Under the pieces are notes generated by a model. That model made no database searches, was not told the origin of the DNA, and saw only the letters and a list, made by a program, of their open reading frames with translations. The translations under genes and the position numbers were made by a program. 64,000 bases of DNA from NCBI GenBank assembly GCA_030144725.1, contig JASKMD010000021.1:310001-374000 (forward strand). The letters are read 5' to 3'. Source of the DNA: Haematococcus lacustris. Lineage: Eukaryota > Chlorophyta > Chlorophyceae > Chlamydomonadales > Haematococcaceae. The number at the start of each line of letters is the position of its first letter. Position 1 is the first letter of the stretch. Shown here piece by piece: positions 1 to 12,600 of this stretch.

Positions 1-399
1 AGCGTGCTGCCCATCGTGGCCGTGGGACCCCACACGTGCGTTGCTACGGGCTGCTTAGCCCCTCTGCCAGCCTGGCCAGCACTCTGGAGGCCTCCTGAGT
101 CAGCAGGGCCCCGGGAGGGGAGGCCGAGGGTGCCTAAGCGGCAGCAGCCGGAGTAGGCAGGGCAGGCGGGGGAGGAGGTTGAGAAGCTCGGTCCTCTGCC
201 CCTGCGGCCCCCTCTGGCCATCTATTCACGCGAGCCTCGGGTCCGCCGGCGCCGTTTCTGGGGCCAAGGTGGCGTGCATTGAGGCCACCCCGGCCCCTCC
301 CCCCTGCCCTCCTCCTTTGCCAGGTCCGCTTCCCCTTCCCAGCCCACCCACCCTCCTCTACACACGCGTAGCCCGCCTGGGGGTGAGCCAGGACTAGCC

Positions 400-3300
400 A
401 TGCAGCGCCCAGGTGTGGCCGCCAGGTTCATGGCAGTCACCCTTAACGTGCAGGGCCTTGCCCAGCCGCACAAACTGCAGGCCCTGCTTGACTGGGCCGC
501 TGACAGCCCGGCGCAAGTGGTGTTCCTCCAAGAGTGCCATAGGGCGGAGAGCGTGTGGCAGTGGGCAGAAGCCCACTCGGGGCCAAGCCGGCCTGGCGGG
601 GGCAGTGGTTTTACACCCCTGGCACCGGCAGCTCCCAAGGCTGTCTGGTTTTGCTCAAGCCCTCCACCATCCTCCAGGGGTGCACCCAGATGCAGCTGCA
701 GGCAGAGGGGGCCCAGGGGCGGGTGCTGCGGGTAGACGGGGAGCTCGCAGGCAGACCGGTGTCCCTTGTGTGCGTGTACGCCACGGCGCAGCAGGCAGAG
801 CGGCCAGCGTTCTACGCAGAGTGCCTCCCGCCAGCCGCCGACCGCCGCCTCCTCCTCATGGGGGGCGACGTCAACTGCATCCTCGCCTCAGTGGACAGAG
901 TGGGCGTCCCGCAGGACTCGCAGCATGGGGACGCCTGGGTGGGCAGCCGGGGCCAGGGAGCGGAGCAGCTGCGGCAGCTGGTTCGTGAGCGGGGTCTGGT
1001 GGACCCGTGGCGCCGACTGTACCCCTCCCCGCTCCCTGGCAGCTGCACCCCACCCACCTTGACAACCCTGACCTGCTGGACTGCCTCAAGGATTTCCTTG
1101 TGGGGCGAGGGAGCAGGGGGCCTAGCAGTCCCTGCTGCACCGGGGCGCCACGAGCCAGGTGCTGGTCACGGCCACCTCACCGACAGCTTCCCCCTTGTGT
1201 CGGGGCTGCTGCAGGGCAGCGGGGCCTCCCCGCTCTACTAGTGCATCGTGCTCCAGCCGCTGGTCAGCTACCTCAGCTCGCTCCAGCTGGCAGGCCGCAT
1301 CAGCACCCCCACCATCCCCTCAAGCCCTCTGGCCATGCACAGGGCCGCCCTGACCCCCGCGCTCCCCTCCAAGGAGTATGCGGACGACCTCACCATCGTG
1401 TGGTGCTCGATCGGGTCAGAGACGGGAAGGTGGTAGTGGAGGCCCTGGGCCTGTTCCGCGCCGCTGGGGGCCCTGCGCTGTGTGTGAGCAAGAGCTCTGC
1501 CCTGCCGTGCGCCCAGCCGGAGCCCGGGCTGGGTAACCAGGGGGGCTCGGGACCCGAGGGGGCAGGGAGGGGAGGTAGGGGGGGGGAAGGGGGGGAAGGG
1601 GGCGGGCAAGGGCAGGTGGGCGAGCAGGGGCTGGGGGGTGGGCTGGGGGAAGGTGGCGGGCAAGGACAGCAGCAGGGCGGGCGGGAGCAGGGTGGGGAGC
1701 AGGAGCCGGAAGTGGTCATCCCAGCTGTCCGAGCGGGGGTGCCAGTGCGCCACCTGGCGGCGCCTCTTGGGGCGGCCTCCTACGCTGCCACCAGCGAGGC
1801 AGCCTTTGGTGGGGCGGCGGCGGCCATGATGGCAGCCTCCCTCCCTTGGCGGCCCCAAGGCCTCAGCCTCCTGGGGCGGGTGCAGGTGGCCCAACAGTGC
1901 CTGGCCTCCAAGTCCATCTACCAGACGGCCTTCGTGCAACCCTCCGCTCCTCTGGCGCAAGCCATGGCCTTGGCCGTCAACCGCTTTGTGGCAGCCTCAG
2001 ACCTGCCCCAGGGGGAGGGAGGGGTGGGGCTTCCCGACCTGGGGGTCACCACCACGGCCATGCTGGCTAAGATGCTGGCCCAGCTCTGGTCGCCCCGGAT
2101 TCGTCCCTGGCAGCCTCTGACCCACAGCCTGCTGGCAGACCCCTCCCACGGCCTCAGCACGTGGGTCATCACCGACCACACCGCCCCCCCTACGCGAGGC
2201 ATCAGCCCGCGGCTGCAAGCTCACGTGGCGGCCCTGGCTGAGCTCAAGCTGTTCCGTGCGGTGCCCCCCGCTAGCCAGTCCTTCTTCTCGGTGCTGGCGG
2301 AGCCGCTGTGGTACAACGCGCAAGTCCGCATGAACCCAACAGCTAGGGAGGCAGCAGCTGAGCAGGGTTGGACCCACGTCCGCCACCTGAGGGAGGCCCT
2401 CTTGAGCCCACAGCTGGAGGGGGAGGCCCGTGGGGCTGCGGACCTGGTCAGGGCTTGCCTCCCCGATCCCTGGCAGGGAATGGTGAACCGCCTGCAGCCT
2501 CCACAGCCGGAGTGGGAGTGCCTGAGGGTTGGGCCAGGGGTGGGGTTTGTGATGCGGCGCACCCCCATGCTCCAGCCCTCCCACTGGGTGGGCACCAACG
2601 GCCGCCTCTACCCCCTAGACTCCACAGGGCAGGGGCCCTTAGGGGCTTTCTAAGCGGAGGAGGGACGGCCTGAGAGCTAGCAGCGGTGGCCCGGCTCACC
2701 AAGCCCAGCTACAGGCTGACCCCGGAGGGGCGAGCCACCCACCTCCGCCCTCTACCCTCCCAGCGTCACGAGGCGCAGGAGCAGGCTCAGGGGCAGGAGC
2801 AAGGAGGAGCCAGGAGCCCTGAGGGAGCCCTGAGGGAGCTGGAGTTCAAGTGGGAGGCAAGCGCGGCAGGTGGCAGACCAGGGGGCAGCGATGGAGCGGG
2901 AGCAGCAGGGCAGGGATGTGGAGGAGCGGCTCCCCGAGGAGGTGCAGGGCAGCCAACCGCCTCGCTGGCATGACACTCCGCCAGGGCGCACCAGCGACCC
3001 TCGCCGCAGATGAGGGCGGCCCAGCAGGCTGCGCGGCAGCTGGAGGGCCAGCAGCGGCGTCGGGGCAGGCGGCCAGTTGCTCCGCCCGCCCCCCGGGCCG
3101 ACACCGTGGACCAGCTGGCTGCAGGTGTTCAGGCCGGTCAGCCGTGTGTTGATGTGTGAAAGGAGCTGCTAGACCCCACCCTTCGCCGGGAGCATGTCTT
3201 CGTGGCCTTGCGGGTGCTTTACGCCAGCCTCATGGTGGAGGCCTTGTGGGGCCACACTTGTGGGGCCATCCTCAAGGGTACGGCTGCCCCGGGCTCGTCC

Positions 3301-3981
3301 ACCTGCCGCTTCTGCCAGCCGGGGCACCTGGAGACTCTAACCCACGCCTTCCTGACCTGCCCCGCCGTGGTCCCAGCCTGGGAGTGGGTGCTGGACGTGT
3401 ACGGCCGCCTCACAGGCACCCGCCCCCCCTCGGGCAACGCCATGCTGCTCTTTAGCGGGCGCCCCACCCGCGGCGTGGCCCCCCCCTTCCAGCCTCCTGA
3501 CAGCCTGTTGTGGCTGCGGCTGCGCGTGGCCTATGTGGGCGCAGTGTGGCGCCTCCGCAGCTCAGGAGCCGCTACAGCCCTGCACCCACAGCAGGTGGCG
3601 AGGCGGGTCGTGGAGGAAGTCATCTCCACCCTCACCACGGCCGTCAAGCGTGCCTGGCATCGGGTGGGGAGGGACATCCGGGTGGGCCTCTGCGGCGCTG
3701 TGCCCTCCACCTGGTTCAAGGGCAAGGAACCGGAGCTGGACGCTGCCCACTTCGACCAGCTGTGGCCCGATGCGTCGGGGGGCTGGTTTGCCAAGCAGCC
3801 TAGGAGGGAGCGGAGGGGAGGGCAGGAGGGGGCAGAGGGGAGGGTTGGGGCAGGAGGAGTGGAGGAGGAGAGGGCACCAGGAAGGCCTAGGCATGGGGAG
3901 GGCAGGGCGCAGGGGGGGGGAGAGCTGTTTGTTTGCCTCTCCTTGCAGTGGCCCGTCCCCTTCCCCGTCGAGCCAGCCTGA
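400..3981 (+). pseudogene. LINE ORF2-like pseudogene, unit 1 (endonuclease, broken RT, CCHC finger)
   Basis: Reading starts at ATG 400. An L1-type APE endonuclease follows: an LNVQGL strand, FLQECH with the catalytic Glu, a shared frameshift near 585-605, then GGDVNCIL at 861-884, where GDFN is the usual form. After the endonuclease the sequence jumps to HLDNPDLLDCL, the segment just behind RT motif A, so the RT fingers and motif A (the first catalytic Asp) are missing. Motif B (GLLQGS, about 1203-1220) is followed by an in-frame TAG (1239-1241); motif C YADD lies at 1377-1388, with another TAG at 1434. A Gly/Gln/Glu-rich tract (about 1540-1710) precedes the thumb/connection region, open to 2653. 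TGA 3157-3159 precedes the C-terminal finger, CX2CX9HX4C at 3304-3360, typical of plant and algal LINEs. Several breaks make it inactive. Confidence 0.88.
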
Positions 3982-4377
3982 GCTGCAGGGTTGCTGCTGG
4001 GGGCTTCGTGCGTTCTTTGAGTGGGGTGGGCTAGGCCTCGGGGGTTTGTCTGGGTGTGAGGGGACCGGGGGCTTAGGTGGTCTTGGTTTGAGCGTTGGGG
4101 GTAGGGTTCAAGGCTCCAGGTCCAGGGGCTGGGCTTAGGCTTGTGTGAGTAGGTTTGTGAGGAGAGTCTGGGAAGGTGAGAAGAGCTAGGGTGGAGGGCG
4201 TTGGTGTGGGGGAGTGTCTTGACGTTGTCCAAGGGAGGGGGGTGCTTGGGTTGTGTAGACCTTTGCTTAAGGTGTGTGGACCGCTGTGTTTGGGTGGGGT
4301 GCTTGGGGATCGTGTATGGGAGAACCTTGTTTGTTGTAGTCTTCTCTATTCTTCTTTTCTTTAGTCTCTCTCTCTCT

Positions 4378-4411
4378 TGTAATGCTCTCTTCTCTCTAAA
4401 ACAAAAAAAAA
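4378..4411 (+). terminator. LINE 3' end: TGTAA signal and A-tract (unit 1; repeated in every complete unit)
   Basis: TGTAA at 4378-4382 is the standard green-algal polyadenylation signal. About 15 bases later comes an AAAAC plus A8-9 tract ending at 4411, directly abutting the first base of the next unit. The same arrangement closes units 2-9, with A-tracts ending at 9042, 13670, 18375, 31233, 35895, 40557, 45264 and 50307. The preceding CT-rich run varies by one CT between units. I read this as the fossil 3' end of the LINE transcript, which fixes element polarity and the natural unit boundary. Confidence 0.75.
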
Positions 4412-5028
4412 CGGGCTGGGCAGCCGGTGCGGCACAGTGCGGGTTGGGCCCGCTAAACTGGGTATGCCGAGGGGAGGCAGCGCTCAGCCAGCTGCCCAGC
4501 AAGCCCTAGGGAGGCCTCGCCGGCGCCGGTTAGGCGTTCCCTCTTCCTGTTCCAGCTCTGATGAGTGGGAGGCACGGCGGGCAGGGCTTTAGCAAGAGGC
4601 TCAGCACAGGCCGAGGCAAGCCGGCAAGCAGCGTGCTGCCCATCGTGGCCGTGGGACCCCACACGTGCGTTGCTACGGGCTGCTTAGCCCCTCTGCCAGC
4701 CTGGCCAGCACTCTGGAGGCCTCCTGAGTCAGCAGGGCCCCGGGAGGGGAGGCCGAGGGTGCCTAAGCGGCAGCAGCCGGAGTAGGCAGGGCAGGCGGGG
4801 GAGGAGGTTGAGAAGCTCGGTCCTCTGCCCCTGCGGCCCCCTCTGGCCATCTATTCACGCGAGCCTCGGGTCCGCCGGCGCCGTTTCTGGGGCCAAGGTG
4901 GCGTGCATTGAGGCCACCCCGGCCCCTCCCCCCTGCCCTCCTCCTTTGCCAGGTCCGCTTCCCCTTCCTAGCCCACCCACCCTCCTCTACACACGCGTAG
5001 CCCGCCTGGGGGTGAGCCAGGACTAGCC
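4412..5028 (+). other. LINE 5' leader (unit 2 as example)
   Basis: This is the non-coding-looking stretch from the unit boundary to the endonuclease ATG. It is GC-rich and begins CGGGCTGGGCAGCC. It holds a 74-codon frame starting at ATG 4561, which could be taken for an ORF1 remnant, but units 4-10 break it with a 17-bp insertion, so it is not conserved as protein. The corresponding leaders are 9043-9659, 13671-14304, 18376-18822 (cut), 26834-27163 (5' part lost in the gap), 31234-31867, 35896-36529, 40558-41191, 45265-45898 and 50308-50941. No recognisable ORF1 with RRM or coiled coil is present. Confidence 0.6.
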
Positions 5029-8000
5029 ATGCAGCGCCCAGGTGTGGCCGCCAGGTTCATGGCAGTCACCCTTAACGTGCAGGGCCTTGCCCAGCCGCAC
5101 AAACTGCAGGCCCTGCTTGACTGGGCCGCTGACAGCCCGGCGCAAGTGGTGTTCCTCCAAGAGTGCCATAGGGCGGAGAGCGTGTGGCAGTGGGCAGAAG
5201 CCCACTCGGGGCCAAGCCGGCCTGGCGGGGGCAGTGGTTTTACACCCCTGGCACCGGCAGCTCCCAAGGCTGTCTGGTTTTGCTCAAGCCCTCCACCATC
5301 CTCCAGGGGTGCACCCAGATGCAGCTGCAGGCAGAGGGGGCCCAGGGGCGGGTGCTGCGGGTAGACGGGGAGCTCGCAGGCAGACCGGTGTCCCTTGTGT
5401 GCGTGTACGCCACGGCGCAGCAGGCAGAGCGGCCAGCGTTCTACGCAGAGTGCCTCCCGCCAGCCGCCGACCGCCGCCTCCTCCTCATGGGGGGCGACGT
5501 CAACTGCATCCTCGCCTCAGTGGACAGAGTGGGCGTCCCGCAGGACTCGCAGCATGGGGACGCCTGGGTGGGCAGCCGGGGCCAGGGAGCGGAGCAGCTG
5601 CGGCAGCTGGTTCGTGAGCGGGGTCTGGTGGACCCGTGGCGCCGACTGTACCCCTCCCCGCTCCCTGGCAGCTGCACCCCACCCACCTTGACAACCCTGA
5701 CCTGCTGGACTGCCTCAAGGATTTCCTTGTGGGGCGAGGGAGCAGGGGGCCTAGCAGTCCCTGCTGCACCGGGGCGCCACGAGCCAGGTGCTGGTCACGG
5801 CCACCTCACCGACAGCTTCCCCCTTGTGTCGGGGCTGCTGCAGGGCAGCGGGGCCTCCCCGCTCTACTAGTGCATCGTGCTCCAGCCGCTGGTCAGCTAC
5901 CTCAGCTCGCTCCAGCTGGCAGGCCGCATCAGCACCCCCACCATCCCCTCAAGCCCTCTGGCCATGCACAGGGCCGCCCTGACCCCCGCGCTCCCCTCCA
6001 AGGAGTATGCGGACGACCTCACCATCGTGTGGTGCTCGATCGGGTCAGAGACGGGAAGGTGGTAGTGGAGGCCCTGGGCCTGTTCCGCGCCGCTGGGGGC
6101 CCTGCGCTGTGTGTGAGCAAGAGCTCTGCCCTGCCGTGCGCCCAGCCGGAGCCCGGGCTGGGTAACCAGGGGGGCTCGGGACCCGAGGGGGCAGGGAGGG
6201 GAGGTAGGGGGGGGGAAGGGGGGGAAGGGGGCGGGCAAGGGCAGGTGGGCGAGCAGGGGCTGGGGGGTGGGCTGGGGGAAGGTGGCGGGCAAGGACAGCA
6301 GCAGGGCGGGCGGGAGCAGGGTGGGGAGCAGGAGCCGGAAGTGGTCATCCCAGCTGTCCGAGCGGGGGTGCCAGTGCGCCACCTGGCGGCGCCTCTTGGG
6401 GCGGCCTCCTACGCTGCCACCAGCGAGGCAGCCTTTGGTGGGGCGGCGGCGGCCATGATGGCAGCCTCCCTCCCTTGGCGGCCCCAAGGCCTCAGCCTCC
6501 TGGGGCGGGTGCAGGTGGCCCAACAGTGCCTGGCCTCCAAGTCCATCTACCAGACGGCCTTCGTGCAACCCTCCGCTCCTCTGGCGCAAGCCATGGCCTT
6601 GGCCGTCAACCGCTTTGTGGCAGCCTCAGACCTGCCCCAGGGGGAGGGAGGGGTGGGGCTTCCCGACCTGGGGGTCACCACCACGGCCATGCTGGCTAAG
6701 ATGCTGGCCCAGCTCTGGTCGCCCCGGATTCGTCCCTGGCAGCCTCTGACCCACAGCCTGCTGGCAGACCCCTCCCACGGCCTCAGCACGTGGGTCATCA
6801 CCGACCACACCGCCCCCCCTACGCGAGGCATCAGCCCGCGGCTGCAAGCTCACGTGGCGGCCCTGGCTGAGCTCAAGCTGTTCCGTGCGGTGCCCCCCGC
6901 TAGCCAGTCCTTCTTCTCGGTGCTGGCGGAGCCGCTGTGGTACAACGCGCAAGTCCGCATGAACCCAACAGCTAGGGAGGCAGCAGCTGAGCAGGGTTGG
7001 ACCCACGTCCGCCACCTGAGGGAGGCCCTCTTGAGCCCACAGCTGGAGGGGGAGGCCCGTGGGGCTGCGGACCTGGTCAGGGCTTGCCTCCCCGATCCCT
7101 GGCAGGGAATGGTGAACCGCCTGCAGCCTCCACAGCCGGAGTGGGAGTGCCTGAGGGTTGGGCCAGGGGTGGGGTTTGTGATGCGGCGCACCCCCATGCT
7201 CCAGCCCTCCCACTGGGTGGGCACCAACGGCCGCCTCTACCCCCTAGACTCCACAGGGCAGGGGCCCTTAGGGGCTTTCTAAGCGGAGGAGGGACGGCCT
7301 GAGAGCTAGCAGCGGTGGCCCGGCTCACCAAGCCCAGCTACAGGCTGACCCCGGAGGGGCGAGCCACCCACCTCCGCCCTCTACCCTCCCAGCGTCACGA
7401 GGCGCAGGAGCAGGCTCAGGGGCAGGAGCAAGGAGGAGCCAGGAGCCCTGAGGGAGCCCTGAGGGAGCTGGAGTTCAAGTGGGAGGCAAGCGCGGCAGGT
7501 GGCAGACCAGGGGGCAGCGATGGAGCGGGAGCAGCAGGGCAGGGATGTGGAGGAGCGGCTCCCCGAGGAGGTGCAGGGCAGCCAACCGCCTCGCTGGCAT
7601 GACACTCCGCCAGGGCGCACCAGCGACCCTCGCCGCAGATGAGGGCGGCCCAGCAGGCTGCGCGGCAGCTGGAGGGCCAGCAGCGGCGTCGGGGCAGGCG
7701 GCCAGTTGCTCCGCCCGCCCCCCGGGCCGACACCGTGGACCAGCTGGCTGCAGGTGTTCAGGCCGGTCAGCCGTGTGTTGATGTGTGAAAGGAGCTGCTA
7801 GACCCCACCCTTCGCCGGGAGCATGTCTTCGTGGCCTTGCGGGTGCTTTACGCCAGCCTCATGGTGGAGGCCTTGTGGGGCCACACTTGTGGGGCCATCC
7901 TCAAGGGTACGGCTGCCCCGGGCTCGTCCACCTGCCGCTTCTGCCAGCCGGGGCACCTGGAGACTCTAACCCACGCCTTCCTGACCTGCCCCGCCGTGGT

Positions 8001-8610
8001 CCCAGCCTGGGAGTGGGTGCTGGACGTGTACGGCCGCCTCACAGGCACCCGCCCCCCCTCGGGCAACGCCATGCTGCTCTTTAGCGGGCGCCCCACCCGC
8101 GGCGTGGCCCCCCCCTTCCAGCCTCCTGACAGCCTGTTGTGGCTGCGGCTGCGCGTGGCCTATGTGGGCGCAGTGTGGCGCCTCCGCAGCTCAGGAGCCG
8201 CTACAGCCCTGCACCCACAGCAGGTGGCGAGGCGGGTCGTGGAGGAAGTCATCTCCACCCTCACCACGGCCGTCAAGCGTGCCTGGCATCGGGTGGGGAG
8301 GGACATCCGGGTGGGCCTCTGCGGCGCTGTGCCCTCCACCTGGTTCAAGGGCAAGGAACCGGAGCTGGACGCTGCCCACTTCGACCAGCTGTGGCCCGAT
8401 GCGTCGGGGGGCTGGTTTGCCAAGCAGCCTAGGAGGGAGCGGAGGGGAGGGCAGGAGGGGGCAGAGGGGAGGGTTGGGGCAGGAGGAGTGGAGGAGGAGA
8501 GGGCACCAGGAAGGCCTAGGCATGGGGAGGGCAGGGCGCAGGGGGGGGGAGAGCTGTTTGTTTGCCTCTCCTTGCAGTGGCCCGTCCCCTTCCCCGTCGA
8601 GCCAGCCTGA
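5029..8610 (+). pseudogene. LINE ORF2-like pseudogene, unit 2
   Basis: This copy is almost identical to unit 1: the same endonuclease frameshift, GDVN variant, missing RT motif A, TAG after motif B at 5868-5870, YADD near 6006-6017, and TGA before the CCHC finger at 7786-7788. It lacks the 17-bp leader and 60-bp connection-domain segments, like units 1 and 3. It differs from unit 1 by a few substitutions and one extra CT in the 3' UTR, indicating very recent duplication within the units 1-3 block. Confidence 0.88.
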
Positions 8611-9659
8611 GCTGCAGGGTTGCTGCTGGGGGCTTCGTGCGTTCTTTGGGTGGGGTGGGCTAGGCCTCGGGGGTTTGTCTGGGTGTGAGGGGACCGGGGG
8701 CTTAGGTGGTCTTGGTTTGAGCGTTGGGGGTAGGGTTCAAGGCTCCAGGTCGAGGGGCTGGGCTTAGGCTTGTGTGAGTAGGTTTGTGAGGAGAGTCTGG
8801 GAAGGTGAGAAGAGCTAGGGTGGAGGGCGTTGGTGTGGGGGAGTGTCTTGACGTTGTCCAAGGGAGGGGGGTGCTTGGGTTGTGTAGACCTTTGCTTAAG
8901 GTGTGTGGACCGCTGTGTTTGGGTGGGGTGCTTGGGGATCGTGTATGGGAGAACCTTGTTTGTTGTAGTCTTCTCTATTCTTCTTTTCTTTAGTCTCTCT
9001 CTCTCTCTTGTAATGCTCTCTTCTCTCTAAAACAAAAAAAAACGGGCTGGGCAGCCGGTGCGGCACAGTGCGGGTTGGGCCCGCTAAACTGGGTATGCCG
9101 AGGGGAGGCAGCGCTCAGCCAGCTGCCCAGCAAGCCCTAGGGAGGCCTCGCCGGCGCCGGTTAGGCGTTCCCTCTTCCTGTTCCAGCTCTGATGAGTGGG
9201 AGGCACGGCGGGCAGGGCTTTAGCAAGAGGCTCAGCACAGGCCGAGGCAAGCCGGCAAGCAGCGTGCTGCCCATCGTGGCCGTGGGACCCCACACGTGCG
9301 TTGCTACGGGCTGCTTAGCCCCTCTGCCAGCCTGGCCAGCACTCTGGAGGCCTCCTGAGTCAGCAGGGCCCCGGGAGGGGAGGCCGAGGGTGCCTAAGCG
9401 GCAGCAGCCGGAGTAGGCAGGGCAGGCGGGGGAGGAGGTTGAGAAGCTCGGTCCTCTGCCCCTGCGGCCCCCTCTGGCCATCTATTCACGCGAGCCTCGG
9501 GTCCGCCGGCGCCGTTTCTGGGGCCAAGGTGGCGTGCATTGAGGCCACCCCGGCCCCTCCCCCCTGCCCTCCTCCTTTGCCAGGTCCGCTTCCCCTTCCC
9601 AGCCCACCCACCCTCCTCTACACACGCGTAGCCCGCCTGGGGGTGAGCCAGGACTAGCC

Positions 9660-12600
9660 ATGCAGCGCCCAGGTGTGGCCGCCAGGTTCATGGCAGTCAC
9701 CCTTAACGTGCAGGGCCTTGCCCAGCCGCACAAACTGCAGGCCCTGCTTGACTGGGCCGCTGACAGCCCGGCGCAAGTGGTGTTCCTCCAAGAGTGCCAT
9801 AGGGCGGAGAGCGTGTGGCAGTGGGCAGAAGCCCACTCGGGGCCAAGCCGGCCTGGCGGGGGCAGTGGTTTTACACCCCTGGCACCGGCAGCTCCCAAGG
9901 CTGTCTGGTTTTGCTCAAGCCCTCCACCATCCTCCAGGGGTGCACCCAGATGCAGCTGCAGGCAGAGGGGGCCCAGGGGCGGGTGCTGCGGGTAGACGGG
10001 GAGCTCGCAGGCAGACCGGTGTCCCTTGTGTGCGTGTACGCCACGGCGCAGCAGGCAGAGCGGCCAGCGTTCTACGCAGAGTGCCTCCCGCCAGCCGCCG
10101 ACCGCCGCCTCCTCCTCATGGGGGGCGACGTCAACTGCATCCTCGCCTCAGTGGACAGAGTGGGCGTCCCGCAGGACTCGCAGCATGGGGACGCCTGGGT
10201 GGGCAGCCGGGGCCAGGGAGCGGAGCAGCTGCGGCAGCTGGTTCGTGAGCGGGGTCTGGTGGACCCGTGGCGCCGACTGTACCCCTCCCCGCTCCCTGGC
10301 AGCTGCACCCCACCCACCTTGACAACCCTGACCTGCTGGACTGCCTCAAGGATTTCCTTGTGGGGCGAGGGAGCAGGGGGCCTAGCAGTCCCTGCTGCAC
10401 CGGGGCGCCACGAGCCAGGTGCTGGTCACGGCCACCTCACCGACAGCTTCCCCCTTGTGTCGGGGCTGCTGCAGGGCAGCGGGGCCTCCCCGCTCTACTA
10501 GTGCATCGTGCTCCCGCCGCTGGTCAGCTACCTCAGCTCGCTCCAGCTGGCAGGCCGCATCAGCACCCCCACCATCCCCTCAAGCCCTCTGGCCATGCAC
10601 AGGGCCGCCCTGACCCCCGCGCTCCCCTCCAAGGAGTATGCGGACGACCTCACCATCGTGTGGTGCTCGATCGGGTCAGAGACGGGAAGGTGGTAGTGGA
10701 GGCCCTGGGCCTGTTCCGCGCCGCTGGGGGCCCTGCGCTGTGTGTGAGCAAGAGCTCTGCCCTGCCGTGCGCCCAGCCGGAGCCCGGGCTGGGTAACCAG
10801 GGGGGCTCGGGACCCGAGGGGGCAGGGAGGGGAGGTAGGGGGGGGGAAGGGGGGGAAGGGGGCGGGCAAGGGCAGGTGGGCGAGCAGGGGCTGGGGGGTG
10901 GGCTGGGGGAAGGTGGCGGGCAAGGACAGCAGCAGGGCGGGCGGGAGCAGGGTGGGGAGCAGGAGCCGGAAGTGGTCATCCCAGCTGTCCGAGCGGGGGT
11001 GCCAGTGCGCCACCTGGCGGCGCCTCTTGGGGCGGCCTCCTACGCTGCCACCAGCGAGGCAGCCTTTGGTGGGGCGGCGGCGGCCATGATGGCAGCCTCC
11101 CTCCCTTGGCGGCCCCAAGGCCTCAGCCTCCTGGGGCGGGTGCAGGTGGCCCAACAGTGCCTGGCCTCCAAGTCCATCTACCAGACGGCCTTCGTGCAAC
11201 CCTCCGCTCCTCTGGCGCAAGCCATGGCCTTGGCCGTCAACCGCTTTGTGGCAGCCTCAGACCTGCCCCAGGGGGAGGGAGGGGTGGGGCTTCCCGACCT
11301 GGGGGTCACCACCACGGCCATGCTGGCTAAGATGCTGGCCCAGCTCTGGTCGCCCCGGATTCGTCCCTGGCAGCCTCTGACCCACAGCCTGCTGGCAGAC
11401 CCCTCCCACGGCCTCAGCACGTGGGTCATCACCGACCACACCGCCCCCCCTACGCGAGGCATCAGCCCGCGGCTGCAAGCTCACGTGGCGGCCCTGGCTG
11501 AGCTCAAGCTGTTCCGTGCGGTGCCCCCCGCTAGCCAGTCCTTCTTCTCGGTGCTGGCGGAGCCGCTGTGGTACAACGCGCAAGTCCGCATGAACCCAAC
11601 AGCTAGGGAGGCAGCAGCTGAGCAGGGTTGGACCCACGTCCGCCACCTGAGGGAGGCCCTCTTGAGCCCACAGCTGGAGGGGGAGGCCCGTGGGGCTGCG
11701 GACCTGGTCAGGGCTTGCCTCCCCGATCCCTGGCAGGGAATGGTGAACCGCCTGCAGCCTCCACAGCCGGAGTGGGAGTGCCTGAGGGTTGGGCCAGGGG
11801 TGGGGTTTGTGATGCGGCGCACCCCCATGCTCCAGCCCTCCCACTGGGTGGGCACCAACGGCCGCCTCTACCCCCTAGACTCCACAGGGCAGGGGCCCTT
11901 AGGGGCTTTCTAAGCGGAGGAGGGACGGCCTGAGAGCTAGCAGCGGTGGCCCGGCTCACCAAGCCCAGCTACAGGCTGACCCCGGAGGGGCGAGCCACCC
12001 ACCTCCGCCCTCTACCCTCCCAGCGTCACGAGGCGCAGGAGCAGGCTCAGGGGCAGGAGCAAGGAGGAGCCAGGAGCCCTGAGGGAGCCCTGAGGGAGCT
12101 GGAGTTCAAGTGGGAGGCAAGCGCGGCAGGTGGCAGACCAGGGGGCAGCGATGGAGCGGGAGCAGCAGGGCAGGGATGTGGAGGAGCGGCTCCCCGAGGA
12201 GGTGCAGGGCAGCCAACCGCCTCGCTGGCATGACACTCCGCCAGGGCGCACCAGCGACCCTCGCCGCAGATGAGGGCGGCCCAGCAGGCTGCGCGGCAGC
12301 TGGAGGGCCAGCAGCGGCGTCGGGGCAGGCGGCCAGTTGCTCCGCCCGCCCCCCGGGCCGACACCGTGGACCAGCTGGCTGCAGGTGTTCAGGCCGGTCA
12401 GCCGTGTGTTGATGTGTGAAAGGAGCTGCTAGACCCCACCCTTCGCCGGGAGCATGTCTTCGTGGCCTTGCGGGTGCTTTACGCCAGCCTCATGGTGGAG
12501 GCCTTGTGGGGCCACACTTGTGGGGCCATCCTCAAGGGTACGGCTGCCCCGGGCTCGTCCACCTGCCGCTTCTGCCAGCCGGGGCACCTGGAGACTCTAA

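Noticed and set aside
222..638. Antisense and alternate-frame ORFs recurring in every LINE unit
   Set aside because: High GC leaves many frames open; these overlap the recognised endonuclease and RT frames and show no domains.
400..735. Programmed frameshift in the LINE endonuclease
   Set aside because: The shift is shared by all units but so are later frameshifts, stops and the loss of RT motif A; simple inheritance of a dead copy explains it.
3157..3159. UGA read as Trp (alternative code), because unit 9 has TGG where others have TGA
   Set aside because: The same pseudogenes also carry TAG and TAA stops and frameshifts, and UGA in the two gags sits at the gag end next to Lys, not at conserved Trp positions.
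4561..4785. LINE ORF1
   Set aside because: The 74-codon frame is broken by the 17-bp leader segment in units 4-10 and has no RRM, zinc finger or coiled coil.
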